Assembly (NCBI GenBank): GCA_011525625.1
Contig: WYAX01000020.1
Location: forward strand, 1 to 64,000
Length of the DNA stretch: 64,000 nucleotides
Source of the DNA: Nitrospira defluvii
GTDB taxonomy: Bacteria; Nitrospirota; Nitrospiria; Nitrospirales; Nitrospiraceae
Direction: 5' to 3'
The number at the start of each line of letters is the position of its first letter. Position 1 is the first letter of the stretch. The translations under genes and the position numbers were made by a program. Shown one piece after another: positions 25,171 through 33,591 of the stretch. Below the pieces are notes generated by a model. That model was not told where the DNA came from, made no database searches, and worked only from the letters and a program-made list of their open reading frames with translations.

Positions 25171-25806
25171 ATGCTAGTTCCGATTGTTGTCGAACAAACC
25201 AACCGCGGCGAACGTGCCTATGACATTTATTCTCGACTGCTTAAAGACCGCATCATCTTTCTCGGTGCACCAATCGATGACGTCTTCGCAAACCTGATCA
25301 TCGCCCAACTATTGTTCCTTGAGGCCGAAGACCCGGAAAAGGACATCAATCTGTACATCAACTCCCCGGGCGGCAGTGTCACGGCCGGACTCGGCATCTA
25401 TGACACCATGCAATATGTGAAACCATCAATTAACACTATTTGCCTGGGTCAGGCCGCAAGCATGGGGGCCTTTCTTTTGACTGCCGGCACAAAGGGCAAA
25501 CGCTACGCCCTTCCCAATGCCCGCGTCATGATCCACCAACCCATGGGGGGCTTCCAAGGCCAGGCCACCGAGATTGATATCCACGCGAGGGAAATCCTAA
25601 AAATCCGCGAACGCCTGAACGAAATCATGGCTAAACATACGGGCCAGCCCCTAGACAAAATTTCCCAAGACACCGAACGTGATTATTTCATGTCGAGCGA
25701 AGAAGCCAAACGTTATGGGCTGATCGACGAAGTCATCACACGCCCCCTGAAAAGTCTCAAACCCTTGGGAACGACCGACTCGGGCAAGGACGGCGGCAAG
25801 AGCTAG
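25171..25806 (+). CDS. clpP: ATP-dependent Clp protease proteolytic subunit
   Basis: Serine protease barrel that degrades substrates delivered by ClpX or ClpA. The 211-residue protein shows the catalytic Ser in [13 protein letters not shown], His in [10 protein letters not shown] and the family block [25 protein letters not shown] is close to the ATG. clpX follows after 26 bp, so the two are co-transcribed. Confidence 0.98.
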   Translation: MLVPIVVEQTNRGERAYDIYSRLLKDRIIFLGAPIDDVFANLIIAQLLFLEAEDPEKDINLYINSPGGSVTAGLGIYDTMQYVKPSINTICLGQAASMGAFLLTAGTKGKRYALPNARVMIHQPMGGFQGQATEIDIHAREILKIRERLNEIMAKHTGQPLDKISQDTERDYFMSSEEAKRYGLIDEVITRPLKSLKPLGTTDSGKDGGKS

Positions 25807-25832
25807 TTGACCTTTGGTGTACAGGAGGCAGC

Positions 25833-27089
25833 ATGGCTAAACAGGAAAAGATCGATCGGCACCTGCGATGCTCATTTTGCGGGAAAAGCCGAGACGAAGT
25901 ACGTAAGCTCATCGCCGGTCCAACCGTCTACATCTGCGACGAATGCGTGAACCTCTGTAACGACATCATTGCGGAGGATTGGGAAGAGGCTAAGGAAGAA
26001 ATCTCCTCGAAGCTGAAAAAGCCAGCTGAAATTAAACATCACCTCGATCAATATGTGGTTGGCCAGGACCGTGCAAAACGAATCCTTTCCGTGGCCGTGC
26101 ATAATCACTATAAGCGCATCTCCGCCAAAGACAAAGACGTCGATGACGTGGAACTCCAAAAAGGCAACATCCTCGTCATCGGACCCACCGGTACCGGAAA
26201 GACCCTCCTTGCTCAAACGTTAGCAAAGTTTCTGGATGTCCCCTTTACTCTGGCAGACGCCACGACACTGACGGAGGCGGGATACGTCGGCGAAGACGTC
26301 GAGAACATCATTCTCAAGCTACTTCAAGCCGCCGACTACGATGTCGAACGAGCCGAGCGCGGTATCGTATATATTGACGAAATCGACAAGATCAGCAGGA
26401 AGAGCGACAGTCCCTCGATCACCCGAGACGTCTCTGGTGAAGGTGTTCAACAGGCGCTGCTCAAGCTCATTGAGGGCACGGTTGCGAATGTTCCGCCTCA
26501 AGGCGGACGTAAGCACCCGCATCAAGAGTTCATTCAGGTGAACACGTCCAACATCCTGTTCATCTGCGGAGGTGCCTTCGTCGGATTGGAACATATCATT
26601 GAACAACGTTTGAACCGGAAAGCCATGGGCTTCGGAGCCGATGTCCGTGGCCGCAACGACATTCGATTGGGCGAATTGTTACCCCATGTCCAGCCCGAGG
26701 ATCTCCTGAAGTTCGGCTTGATTCCTGAGTTTATCGGGCGCTTACCAGTCGTCGCGACCCTGGACGAACTGGATGAGCAAGCGCTCATTCGTATCCTCAC
26801 CGAGCCAAGAAATGCGCTCACTAAGCAATACGAGAAGCTGCTGTCTTTTGAAAAGGTGAAACTTCGGTTCACAGAAGGCGCCTTGAGCGCCGTGGCCCGA
26901 AAGGCTTTCACCCAGAAGACCGGCGCCCGAGGATTGCGGGCGATCCTTGAGGAGGCCATGCTCGATGTAATGTACGACGCTCCCTCTCAGAAGCAAATCA
27001 AGGAAGTCGTCATTACCGAAGACTCCATCAGCGGTAAACACGCACCGATTCGAATCTTCGAGCAAGACAAGGACGTCAAAAGCGCCTAA
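25833..27089 (+). CDS. clpX: Clp protease ATP-binding subunit ClpX
   Basis: AAA+ unfoldase that recognises substrates and feeds them to ClpP. The 418-residue protein has the N-terminal zinc-binding domain (CSFC...CDEC), Walker A GPTGTGKT, Walker [10 protein letters not shown], the pore loop GYVGEDVE, and sensor motifs. The ClpP-docking loop, usually IGF, reads MGF here (KAMGFGADV). A strong terminator follows at 27132. Confidence 0.98.
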   Translation: MAKQEKIDRHLRCSFCGKSRDEVRKLIAGPTVYICDECVNLCNDIIAEDWEEAKEEISSKLKKPAEIKHHLDQYVVGQDRAKRILSVAVHNHYKRISAKDKDVDDVELQKGNILVIGPTGTGKTLLAQTLAKFLDVPFTLADATTLTEAGYVGEDVENIILKLLQAADYDVERAERGIVYIDEIDKISRKSDSPSITRDVSGEGVQQALLKLIEGTVANVPPQGGRKHPHQEFIQVNTSNILFICGGAFVGLEHIIEQRLNRKAMGFGADVRGRNDIRLGELLPHVQPEDLLKFGLIPEFIGRLPVVATLDELDEQALIRILTEPRNALTKQYEKLLSFEKVKLRFTEGALSAVARKAFTQKTGARGLRAILEEAMLDVMYDAPSQKQIKEVVITEDSISGKHAPIRIFEQDKDVKSA

Positions 27090-27131
27090 CCTCTTGCAAA
27101 TGCGTGACTGTTCCTAGCCAGAACCCTCGTC

Positions 27132-27160
27132 GAGAGGGGGCGCTCGCCCCCTCTCTTATC
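27132..27160 (+). terminator. Rho-independent terminator after clpX
   Basis: GAGAGGGGGC (27132-27141) pairs perfectly with GCCCCCTCTC (27146-27155) around a 4-nt loop, followed by TTAT. It lies 43 bp past the clpX stop. The T-tract is short. Confidence 0.75.
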
Positions 27161-27219
27161 CCTCGCTTCAGAGTAAAAGCTCGACGCTTTCCCTACGGCG
27201 ACTCCACAATCCTAGGTTT

Positions 27220-27250
27220 TTGTCGACAAGTTAGATCCGTGCGCTATACT
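27220..27250 (+). promoter_or_regulatory. Possible promoter for the PilZ pair
   Basis: TTGTCG (27220-27225) and TATACT (27245-27250) stand 19 bp apart; the -10 is good but the spacing is long. It lies after the clpX terminator and about 50 bp before the first PilZ gene. Confidence 0.4.
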
Positions 27251-27302
27251 TGCGAAGGATAGTTGCTGTAAGGACCTGCGCAATTTTCATAGGTCGACAC
27301 TC

Positions 27303-27827
27303 GTGAAATATCCCGTTGTTTCAAGCACCAGGCACAAGGGCAAGACGCTCGAAATCGATTCCTCCAAGGAAATGATCACGCTGGTCGGAATCAACGGCGA
27401 GCCGATGGGAAGCCTCGCTTGGGACTTTCTCGTCGATCAAATCCTCACCTACCGAAAGCCGCAGCAGTCACGTGAGGCCAGATCTGAGCCGAGAATTTCG
27501 CTCTCGATTCGTGTCAAGTATCAGACGCCCGAAGGGACACACTTCGAAAGTCGAGCTGGCGGAATCGGCGGAGGCGGACTGTTCATTGAAAGCTCCTCCC
27601 CATTGGCCGTCGGAACGAAACTCGCCATGGAATTTACGCTACCTGAATCCCCCAACGAGTGGCTTTCGGCAAAAGGGATGATTGCCTGGGTCTGTCCCAA
27701 AGCAGACCAGTATACATTTAGCCCTGGAATGGGCGTACGCTTTACAGACATCACCCCAGACACTCGGAATCGGGTACTCGCCCTTGTGCATTCGGTGAAA
27801 GGCGTTCCCCAAGGTGATCCGCTGTAA
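27303..27827 (+). CDS. PilZ-type domain protein, first of a tandem pair
   Basis: A 174-residue cytoplasmic protein starting at GTG. Residues about 1-55 are a short N-terminal module; about 60-165 form a PilZ domain (EPRISLSIRVKYQT, then PGMGVRFTDITPDTR). PilZ domains usually bind cyclic di-GMP through an RxxxR arm and a D/NxSxxG loop. Here the loop reads GGIGGGGLFIES, so the Asn/Asp and Ser are missing and binding is doubtful. A paralog follows after 67 bp. Confidence 0.82.
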   Translation: MKYPVVSSTRHKGKTLEIDSSKEMITLVGINGEPMGSLAWDFLVDQILTYRKPQQSREARSEPRISLSIRVKYQTPEGTHFESRAGGIGGGGLFIESSSPLAVGTKLAMEFTLPESPNEWLSAKGMIAWVCPKADQYTFSPGMGVRFTDITPDTRNRVLALVHSVKGVPQGDPL

Positions 27828-27894
27828 CCGGCTACAAGCCCAAGGCTGATCACCAATACATCTGCGCTTCCCACGCACCTTCCGAGAACCAGAG

Positions 27895-28413
27895 ATGAAG
27901 CTTCCCGTCACAGCCACTCGTGAATATCAGGGGAAGACGCTCGACATCGACTGTGAGCAAGAAACCGTCTCCCTGCTTGATGGCAAGGGCCAACGCCTCA
28001 GCACATTGGGTTGGGGGACATTGATCGAGCACATGCTTTCGCTCGATGAGGACACACGCTTTGCACACAGCCGGACCTACCCACGCGCGCCACTCGCAGT
28101 GAAAGTCCGCTGCAGCACAACCGATGGAAAGACCTTTGACAGCTTAACCAGCGGAATCGGTGGTGGAGGATTGTTCATTGAGAGTGGCGCGCCGCTGGCA
28201 CCAGGGACGGAGCTGAAAGTAGAGTTTGCGCTACCGGATCGTCCGAATCAGACATTTGAAACACATGCAAAGGTGGCTTGGACACGCAAAAAACCTGAGC
28301 GGTACCTGCTCTTCCCCGGAATGGGCGTCCAATTCACCGAGATTACCCCTGAGACCCAAGCACGGCTGATTGAACTGGTCGAATCCCTCAATCGGACCCG
28401 CGCGACGACGTAA
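27895..28413 (+). CDS. PilZ-type domain protein, second of a tandem pair
   Basis: A 172-residue paralog of the preceding protein with the same two-part layout: an N-terminal module beginning MKLPVTATREYQGKTLDIDC and a PilZ domain (YPRAPLAVKVRC, then PGMGVQFTEITPETQ). The ligand loop again is altered (SGIGGGGLFIES), the same change as in its neighbour. The gene end overlaps the convergent HEAT lipoprotein gene by 26 bp. Confidence 0.82.
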   Translation: MKLPVTATREYQGKTLDIDCEQETVSLLDGKGQRLSTLGWGTLIEHMLSLDEDTRFAHSRTYPRAPLAVKVRCSTTDGKTFDSLTSGIGGGGLFIESGAPLAPGTELKVEFALPDRPNQTFETHAKVAWTRKKPERYLLFPGMGVQFTEITPETQARLIELVESLNRTRATT

Positions 28414-29176
28414 TTTGTTTCACGGCCCAGCGTGCCCAAACACGAGTTATCGGGTCAGTATCCGCCTGAGCAGTCCCAGTCAACTCTCGCAAGACACTTG
28501 TACCGCCAAGTTTCCCCAGACGAAATGCTGCCTCAGAACGCACCCCCGCGCTGGAATCATTTTTGAGGAGACGCACCAGATACAGGATGGCTCTCCCGTC
28601 CCCCGTTTCGCCAAGAGCGGCAACCACGCCCTGTCGTACCCGTGCGTCAGGATCTTGAAGCGCTCCGACAAGTTCCCCTCTAAACCGGACGATGTCCTGC
28701 CCCCCCAAGGCACGGGTAGCCGCCAATCGCACAGCAGCGTCCTGGTGGTGCAGCATCCTAAGGGACTCGGCCTCGGAAGACGCGGAACTTTCAATCTCAG
28801 AAAGGGCCAAGGCCGATGCCACCCGAACGGCCTCGGATGAATCTGCTAAACGCCCGGCCAACAGAACCCCGCTCGCTCCATCACCCAAATTGCCGAGCGA
28901 ACGAGCCGCAGCCGCACGTACCCGCGGGTCATGGTCTTTCAAGGCAGCAAGGAGTCCATGGCGAGCGGACCGCTCTCCAATTTTCCCCAACGACTCAGCT
29001 GCAGTGCGCCGAACATCCGGGTCCGAATCCGTCAGAAGTTCGGTTAAGCGCATGGACACCTCGACCGGACCGCCCGGCGGGACATCAACGTAACAGCCGG
29101 CAATCAGGCAGTTGGCGCTCAGCAGGGAGACGAGGCAGGAGAGAAGGCGAACCCTCCCATATCGACGCATGCTCAT
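28388..29176 (-). CDS. HEAT-repeat lipoprotein
   Basis: A 262-residue lipoprotein (lipobox CLIAGC, Cys 28). Nearly all the mature part is HEAT/PBS-lyase-type repeats of about 31 residues: LTDSDPDVRRTAAESLGKIG, LKDHDPRVRAAAARSLGNLG, LQDPDARVRQGVVAALGETG and others. These form a solenoid that binds other proteins. An ATG at 29170 is an alternative start. Facing PilZ genes may be unrelated. Confidence 0.85.
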   Translation of the reverse strand: MSMRRYGRVRLLSCLVSLLSANCLIAGCYVDVPPGGPVEVSMRLTELLTDSDPDVRRTAAESLGKIGERSARHGLLAALKDHDPRVRAAAARSLGNLGDGASGVLLAGRLADSSEAVRVASALALSEIESSASSEAESLRMLHHQDAAVRLAATRALGGQDIVRFRGELVGALQDPDARVRQGVVAALGETGDGRAILYLVRLLKNDSSAGVRSEAAFRLGKLGGTSVLRELTGTAQADTDPITRVWARWAVKQITSSRGSD

Positions 29177-29360
29177 GTCTGATCAATGTGCCCGTGAGTC
29201 GAATCCAGGTAATACTCTAAAGAAGGCTCACTACTGAGGCATGGAGGCACTCAAATTGGAAGGGCCTGCAGCTGCCACGTGATCATCTCCTCACACCACA
29301 TCTTGCCCCTTGAGGCCAGAGATGACCGCTGGCAGACAAGAGGAGCGGCGGAAACAACCA

Positions 29361-30212
29361 CTATGAAAGAGGTTTGGCCGGAGCCTCTTCTTCTACCACC
29401 GGAGCCTGCTTGGCCGCTTCAATCGACTGCTCAAGCTCCTTCTGGGCAGAGTCCATTTCTGCTCGAATCGTTCGCATCTGGGGGTCAACTGAACTCCGCA
29501 CATCCGCCACGGCTTGACGAAACGTCCGCACCGCCTCTCCTAGCCCCTCACCTAAACCCTGCATGTCCTGGGGCGAAAGCCCGCCCGGCTGGGCCTGCGC
29601 GGCCTTGGCCTTCATGGCGGCTTGGGCCGCCTGCACACGAGCCACCGCATCCTTATTCACAATGGCAGACGGGCGCTTGGCCGCAGGCTTACTTTGAGCC
29701 GCAGCAGGAAGCGGCGGATATTGTGCCCGCATGACCGGCGCGGGTGTGGCCATCCGATCTTCCATCGTCGGGGGCTGATGGCTTTGTGCAACCACCGACC
29801 CCGGCGCAGCCTGGCCTGGTGCCACGGCGGCGACCCTCGGCTTGACCGGTTGAGCGGACTGGGGACCTTGGGGAGCTGCCGAAGCCATCAAGGCAGCCGT
29901 GGTACCAGGTGTCAGCTCCGGACCGGGGGTATAGGGAGCCGTGGCTTTTGGGGCGGAAGGAGTCTGAGCTACCGTGGCAGGCTGTCCGGCTTGGGCCAGC
30001 TCTGGTACCGGTTGCACCTGAGCAGACACTGTTGTTGAATCGGATGTGTCTGCGGCGGGGTCGGGAGCAGGAATGTCGTTCACTTCCTTCTTGAATCCCC
30101 TCAACGCCTTGCCCACACCTTCACCGATCTGCGGAAGTTTCCCGGCCCCAAAAATAATCAGGACGATTATCAGGATAATAATCAGTTCGGAAAATCCCAT
30201 AGTGCCAAACAT
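29361..30212 (-). CDS. TatA-like translocase protein with long C-terminal tail
   Basis: The first 47 residues are a complete TatA: FGTMGFSELIIILIIVLIIF, hinge GAGKLPQIG, amphipathic helix GEGVGKALRGFKKEV. TatA assembles the pore for folded proteins with TatC. Most TatA proteins are 60-100 residues; this one has 283. The extension is Ala/Pro/Gln-rich and, near the end (residues 219-240), carries GLGEGLGEAVRTFRQAVADV, which resembles the first amphipathic helix, followed by a short coiled coil. GAGGAAGGA precedes the ATG. No tatC is nearby. A Tat-dependent binding protein is encoded in the window at 20601. Confidence 0.88.
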   Translation of the reverse strand: MFGTMGFSELIIILIIVLIIFGAGKLPQIGEGVGKALRGFKKEVNDIPAPDPAADTSDSTTVSAQVQPVPELAQAGQPATVAQTPSAPKATAPYTPGPELTPGTTAALMASAAPQGPQSAQPVKPRVAAVAPGQAAPGSVVAQSHQPPTMEDRMATPAPVMRAQYPPLPAAAQSKPAAKRPSAIVNKDAVARVQAAQAAMKAKAAQAQPGGLSPQDMQGLGEGLGEAVRTFRQAVADVRSSVDPQMRTIRAEMDSAQKELEQSIEAAKQAPVVEEEAPAKPLS

Positions 30213-30354
30213 GTTCGATATCCTTCCTCGGCAAATAGGAGCGACGTGGGCACAACAGGCCCGCTTCGGCGAAATGACACCTCACGATAGCTGCCCGATG
30301 CAAAGAGTGTCAAGAAAGGGCGGGACCAGAGGAACGGAGAGGGAATGGCACCAT

Positions 30355-31572
30355 TTACCTGGCAGCAGGGAAGATCGCAATAAGTTCAGTTTGCACCGGT
30401 TGGCCGTACACGATTGCATCGCACGCCGACAGGTACACATCGAGTTCGCTTCGGATTCCAAATTCATCGCGCAAATAGATACCCGGTTCGATGGAGAAGC
30501 AGGTGCCAGGCAGCAACCGACGCGCATCCTGTGTTTCCAAGTTATCGATATTCGCTCCGTTTCCATGCACCTCTTCGCCGATCGAATGACCGGTACGATG
30601 GAGGAAATACTTTTCGTACCCCGCGTCGCACACCACCTGACGGCAAACATCGTCCACTTCCCATCCAAAGGGAAACGCCCCGTCCCGCACACGCCCTTGC
30701 ACAAAACCGACCGCCGCATCCCGAGCACGCCGGACAATCTGAAAAATCTCTTGATGCCGTACCGGCACCGTCCGGCCGACAAACCCTGTCCACGTGATGT
30801 CAGCATAGACAGCCCCCGCGCATGGCTGCTTGGCCCAGAGATCGATCAGCACAAGGTCCCCGGTACGGATAGGAGCAGATCCCTCCGGGGGCGGCCCATA
30901 GTGCGGATCTGCGCTATGCGCGTTGACGGCGGCAATCGGCGGACTCGACGTCACCAGGCCATGAGCCTGCATGCGGGTGAGGATGTATTGCTGCAAGCCG
31001 TACTCGGTCAAAGCACGCCCAGCAGCAAGCGAGGTTCCGACAAATCCGAACGCCTCATCCACAATGGCCCGCAACCCTTCCGCCGCGACTTGATGCGACA
31101 CTAACTGGCTCTCAGTCCAGACGGCCTCAAATTGCTGGACCAAGTCGGCAGACGTCACCACCTCCACACCGAAGCCACGGATCAGCTCAATGGTCCCCGC
31201 ATCTACGCGGGAGAGGTAGGGGATGGCATTCATCGGCGAGTATTGCATCGCAATCCGCTTGGCTGATCGAAGGAGAGACTTGAGCACCGCGTGCTGCTCC
31301 CTCCACGAGACATACCACTGCAGTTCCCCCGGTAGCCGCTCCAACACCTGGGGCTCAATGCGATGTTGGACTTTGACCGGCGTGCCCACTGCCGGAACCC
31401 AGTAGTACCATCTCCGCGTCACATGGAGCGATGGATCTAACAACAGCACCCGATAGGCAATGGGATCCAGGTGACGAAAGTCGTAAAAGAGCCATCCATC
31501 CAGTCCCGGCTGCTCGCGGATAGATTGTTGAATCCGGCTCACCTGCGCGTGGGATAACGAATGTGTATCCAT
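30355..31572 (-). CDS. M24-family metallopeptidase (Xaa-Pro peptidase type)
   Basis: A 405-residue cytosolic peptidase of the M24 family, which cleaves Xaa-Pro bonds with two metal ions. The C-terminal pita-bread domain shows the metal ligands: Asp in VLIDLWAK, Asp in VYADITWTG, His in HRTGHSIGEEVHG, Glu in FSIEPGIYL and Glu in GIRSELDVYL. The N-terminal creatinase-like domain starts QPGLDGWLFYDFRHLDPIAY. Start taken at ATG 31572; an ATG at 31584 is in frame and cannot be excluded. Confidence 0.9.
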   Translation of the reverse strand: MDTHSLSHAQVSRIQQSIREQPGLDGWLFYDFRHLDPIAYRVLLLDPSLHVTRRWYYWVPAVGTPVKVQHRIEPQVLERLPGELQWYVSWREQHAVLKSLLRSAKRIAMQYSPMNAIPYLSRVDAGTIELIRGFGVEVVTSADLVQQFEAVWTESQLVSHQVAAEGLRAIVDEAFGFVGTSLAAGRALTEYGLQQYILTRMQAHGLVTSSPPIAAVNAHSADPHYGPPPEGSAPIRTGDLVLIDLWAKQPCAGAVYADITWTGFVGRTVPVRHQEIFQIVRRARDAAVGFVQGRVRDGAFPFGWEVDDVCRQVVCDAGYEKYFLHRTGHSIGEEVHGNGANIDNLETQDARRLLPGTCFSIEPGIYLRDEFGIRSELDVYLSACDAIVYGQPVQTELIAIFPAAR

Positions 31573-31666
31573 ACGCCACATCATAACTGCATTTTCACAT
31601 CGTTACTACTGGACCATTCGTGTGTGCGCATCTGCCGCCGCAGTGATACAATGCTCCTCATTCACC

Positions 31667-32128
31667 ATGGCTATTCCACCTCCGGCAGATCTCGCACAAT
31701 ACCGCGTCACATTCTTCTTTGGACCGGAACCGGTTGAGAGTCGACCGGACCGTCTGCGCTGCGTCTTCAACGTCAAGAAGCGCAGCTGGAAGGGCGGTGT
31801 CCAGGTTGGAGTCGACTTGGCGCACGCTCACCTCGATCAGGCACGTGAACACATCGGGTTTGCTTCCTGGCTGCAAAACCTCCTGCGCGACATGGAGCAA
31901 GAGGAGCGAGTTGCAACCACGCAGCGGGCCGACGATCTCTTCATCCAGTCGCTCTGCACCTGCGCACTGAACCTGGCACTCCACGCTGGGATTGAACAAC
32001 AGAACCAGGTCATCGAGGCCTCAGCGTTTGCCGCCGAGCTAGAGCTTCTGATGCGGAAAGCTCCGACAGAAGTCACCGACCGCATAAGGCTCGAACTAGA
32101 CCTCTCAGAGCCGTCCGATCTCGCATGA
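31667..32128 (+). CDS. Conserved-looking hypothetical protein
   Basis: A 153-residue soluble acidic protein that I do not recognise. The first part is likely beta (QYRVTFFFGPEPV, RLRCVFNVKKRSWKGGVQVG), the rest helical (AHLDQAREHIGFASWLQNLL). ATG 31667 gives MAIPPPADL; an earlier GTG at 31622 would add an unlikely Cys/Ala-rich start. It stands alone between a divergent peptidase gene and a small exported protein. Confidence 0.55.
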   Translation: MAIPPPADLAQYRVTFFFGPEPVESRPDRLRCVFNVKKRSWKGGVQVGVDLAHAHLDQAREHIGFASWLQNLLRDMEQEERVATTQRADDLFIQSLCTCALNLALHAGIEQQNQVIEASAFAAELELLMRKAPTEVTDRIRLELDLSEPSDLA

Positions 32129-32278
32129 GGAGCAGAGCCTACAGCAAACCCGGAAGGGGTTTGAAAATGAAGATGAATTTGCTATAACGACAAAGGAGCA
32201 CTCTGAATTGCGGAGCGCTCGTCAGCACTCATCTTGTTTCGCTCATCCCAGAACTTCAGCCCCAAGGAGGCACTCAAC

Positions 32279-32749
32279 GTGAACGTCTCTGTCAATCTGA
32301 CCTTCAAAAGACGCCGCAGCCTCTGGTCGCACGCCCTAATCCTTGGCGTGGTGGCACTCTGCTCCCTCGCGATCCTCGTGGTGCCGGTATCGGCACAGGA
32401 ATCGGGTGGCTCCAATGTCCCTGTGTCATCCAATGATGCCAGCGCGTCCGGCGTCGGCATTCAAGCCGGATCCGCGCTCGCCACCATTGTGTACTTTCCC
32501 CTTAAGCTCGCATTTGCCATCGGCGGAGGAGTGGTCGGTGGCCTAGCGTATGGCTTCTCCGGAGGGAGTGAGCAGACAGCAAAGAACATCTGGGTTCCCA
32601 GCATATACGGCACCTACATCATTACCCCGGATCACTTGAAGGGTGACAAGCCCATTCGGTTTCTCGGCGTATCAGGCGAACCTGTCCGAGAAGCTGGCGA
32701 CTACAGCTCTCAAGAACCGCTTCCTCTGCCCTTGGAACCGATCAAGTAG
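32279..32749 (+). CDS. Small exported or membrane protein, unknown
   Basis: A 156-residue protein. A basic start and hydrophobic segment (HALILGVVALCSLAILVVPVSA) form a signal peptide ending VSA-QE. A second hydrophobic, Gly-rich stretch (AFAIGGGVVGGLAYGFSGGS) follows near residue 85, and the C-terminus is polar and Pro-rich. GTG 32279 is chosen as start because AAGGAGG lies 8 bp before it. The next gene starts one base after its stop, so they are co-transcribed. Confidence 0.65.
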   Translation: MNVSVNLTFKRRRSLWSHALILGVVALCSLAILVVPVSAQESGGSNVPVSSNDASASGVGIQAGSALATIVYFPLKLAFAIGGGVVGGLAYGFSGGSEQTAKNIWVPSIYGTYIITPDHLKGDKPIRFLGVSGEPVREAGDYSSQEPLPLPLEPIK

Positions 32750-32750
32750 C

Positions 32751-33527
32751 ATGAAACCGGTCATCGGAGTCACGCCCGACTTCAATGCCGGCGATCGCAA
32801 GGAATGGGGCGGCAAGGAGCCCACATATTTTCTTCGGGCTCGGTACATCCGCGCCGTTGAAGAACTAGGCGGTGTGCCGGTGATCCTGCCCCTTGTCGCG
32901 GACCGTGCGGCACGGCGGCGTCTCCTCCAAGGCATCGACGGATTGCTGCTCACGGGCAGCGGCCCGGACCTGGACCCGACCCTGTACGGGGAATCACAGC
33001 GATACCGCTTTCCGATCGTCGCCGAACGGCGTTCCAGCTTTGAGCTCGACTTGGTCCTCCTCGCCATCCGCAGACAGATTCCGACTCTCGCCATTTGCGG
33101 GGGCATGCAGACCATGAACGTCGCCTGTGGAGGCACGCTCTACCAGGATCTCACCGCCCAAGTGAACGATGTTCTCCGGCACCGACAACAAACACCGGCC
33201 GTGCAGGTGTCTCATAGCATCACCATCACACCGGGCAGCCTGCTCGACCGCATCGTGAAACGCACGCGCATGAACGTGAATAGCTCACATCATCAATCAG
33301 TGAAAAGTGTCGGGCGCACGTTGGTCGCCAGTGCTGCCGCCCCAGACGGAATCGTTGAGGCCATCGAACACCCACGACACCCATTCTTCCTCGGCATCCA
33401 ATGGCATCCGGAATTTTTGTACGAACGCCACCTGTTACACCGGCGACTGTTTCAGACATTCTTACGAGCCGCCTCGCGTCGCGCGTCATCCCAACCCTCG
33501 CCGGCAATTCGCGGGACCAACTCCTGA
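32751..33527 (+). CDS. Class I glutamine amidotransferase-like hydrolase (peptidase C26)
   Basis: A 258-residue enzyme of the gamma-glutamyl-GABA hydrolase (PuuD-like) family, which cleaves gamma-glutamyl amides. The nucleophile is Cys in LAICGGMQTMNVACGG, and the His-x-Glu pair is in GIQWHPEF. ATG 32751 gives the family-typical start MKPVIGVTPDF. The amino-acid permease gene downstream fits a role in taking up and breaking down an amine or glutamyl compound. Confidence 0.9.
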   Translation: MKPVIGVTPDFNAGDRKEWGGKEPTYFLRARYIRAVEELGGVPVILPLVADRAARRRLLQGIDGLLLTGSGPDLDPTLYGESQRYRFPIVAERRSSFELDLVLLAIRRQIPTLAICGGMQTMNVACGGTLYQDLTAQVNDVLRHRQQTPAVQVSHSITITPGSLLDRIVKRTRMNVNSSHHQSVKSVGRTLVASAAAPDGIVEAIEHPRHPFFLGIQWHPEFLYERHLLHRRLFQTFLRAASRRASSQPSPAIRGTNS

Positions 33528-33591
33528 CACGTGGCTCACCCAGCCAGCAGAAACGATCTGAACGTGACGCCACCGGAGAGAGGACACTTGC

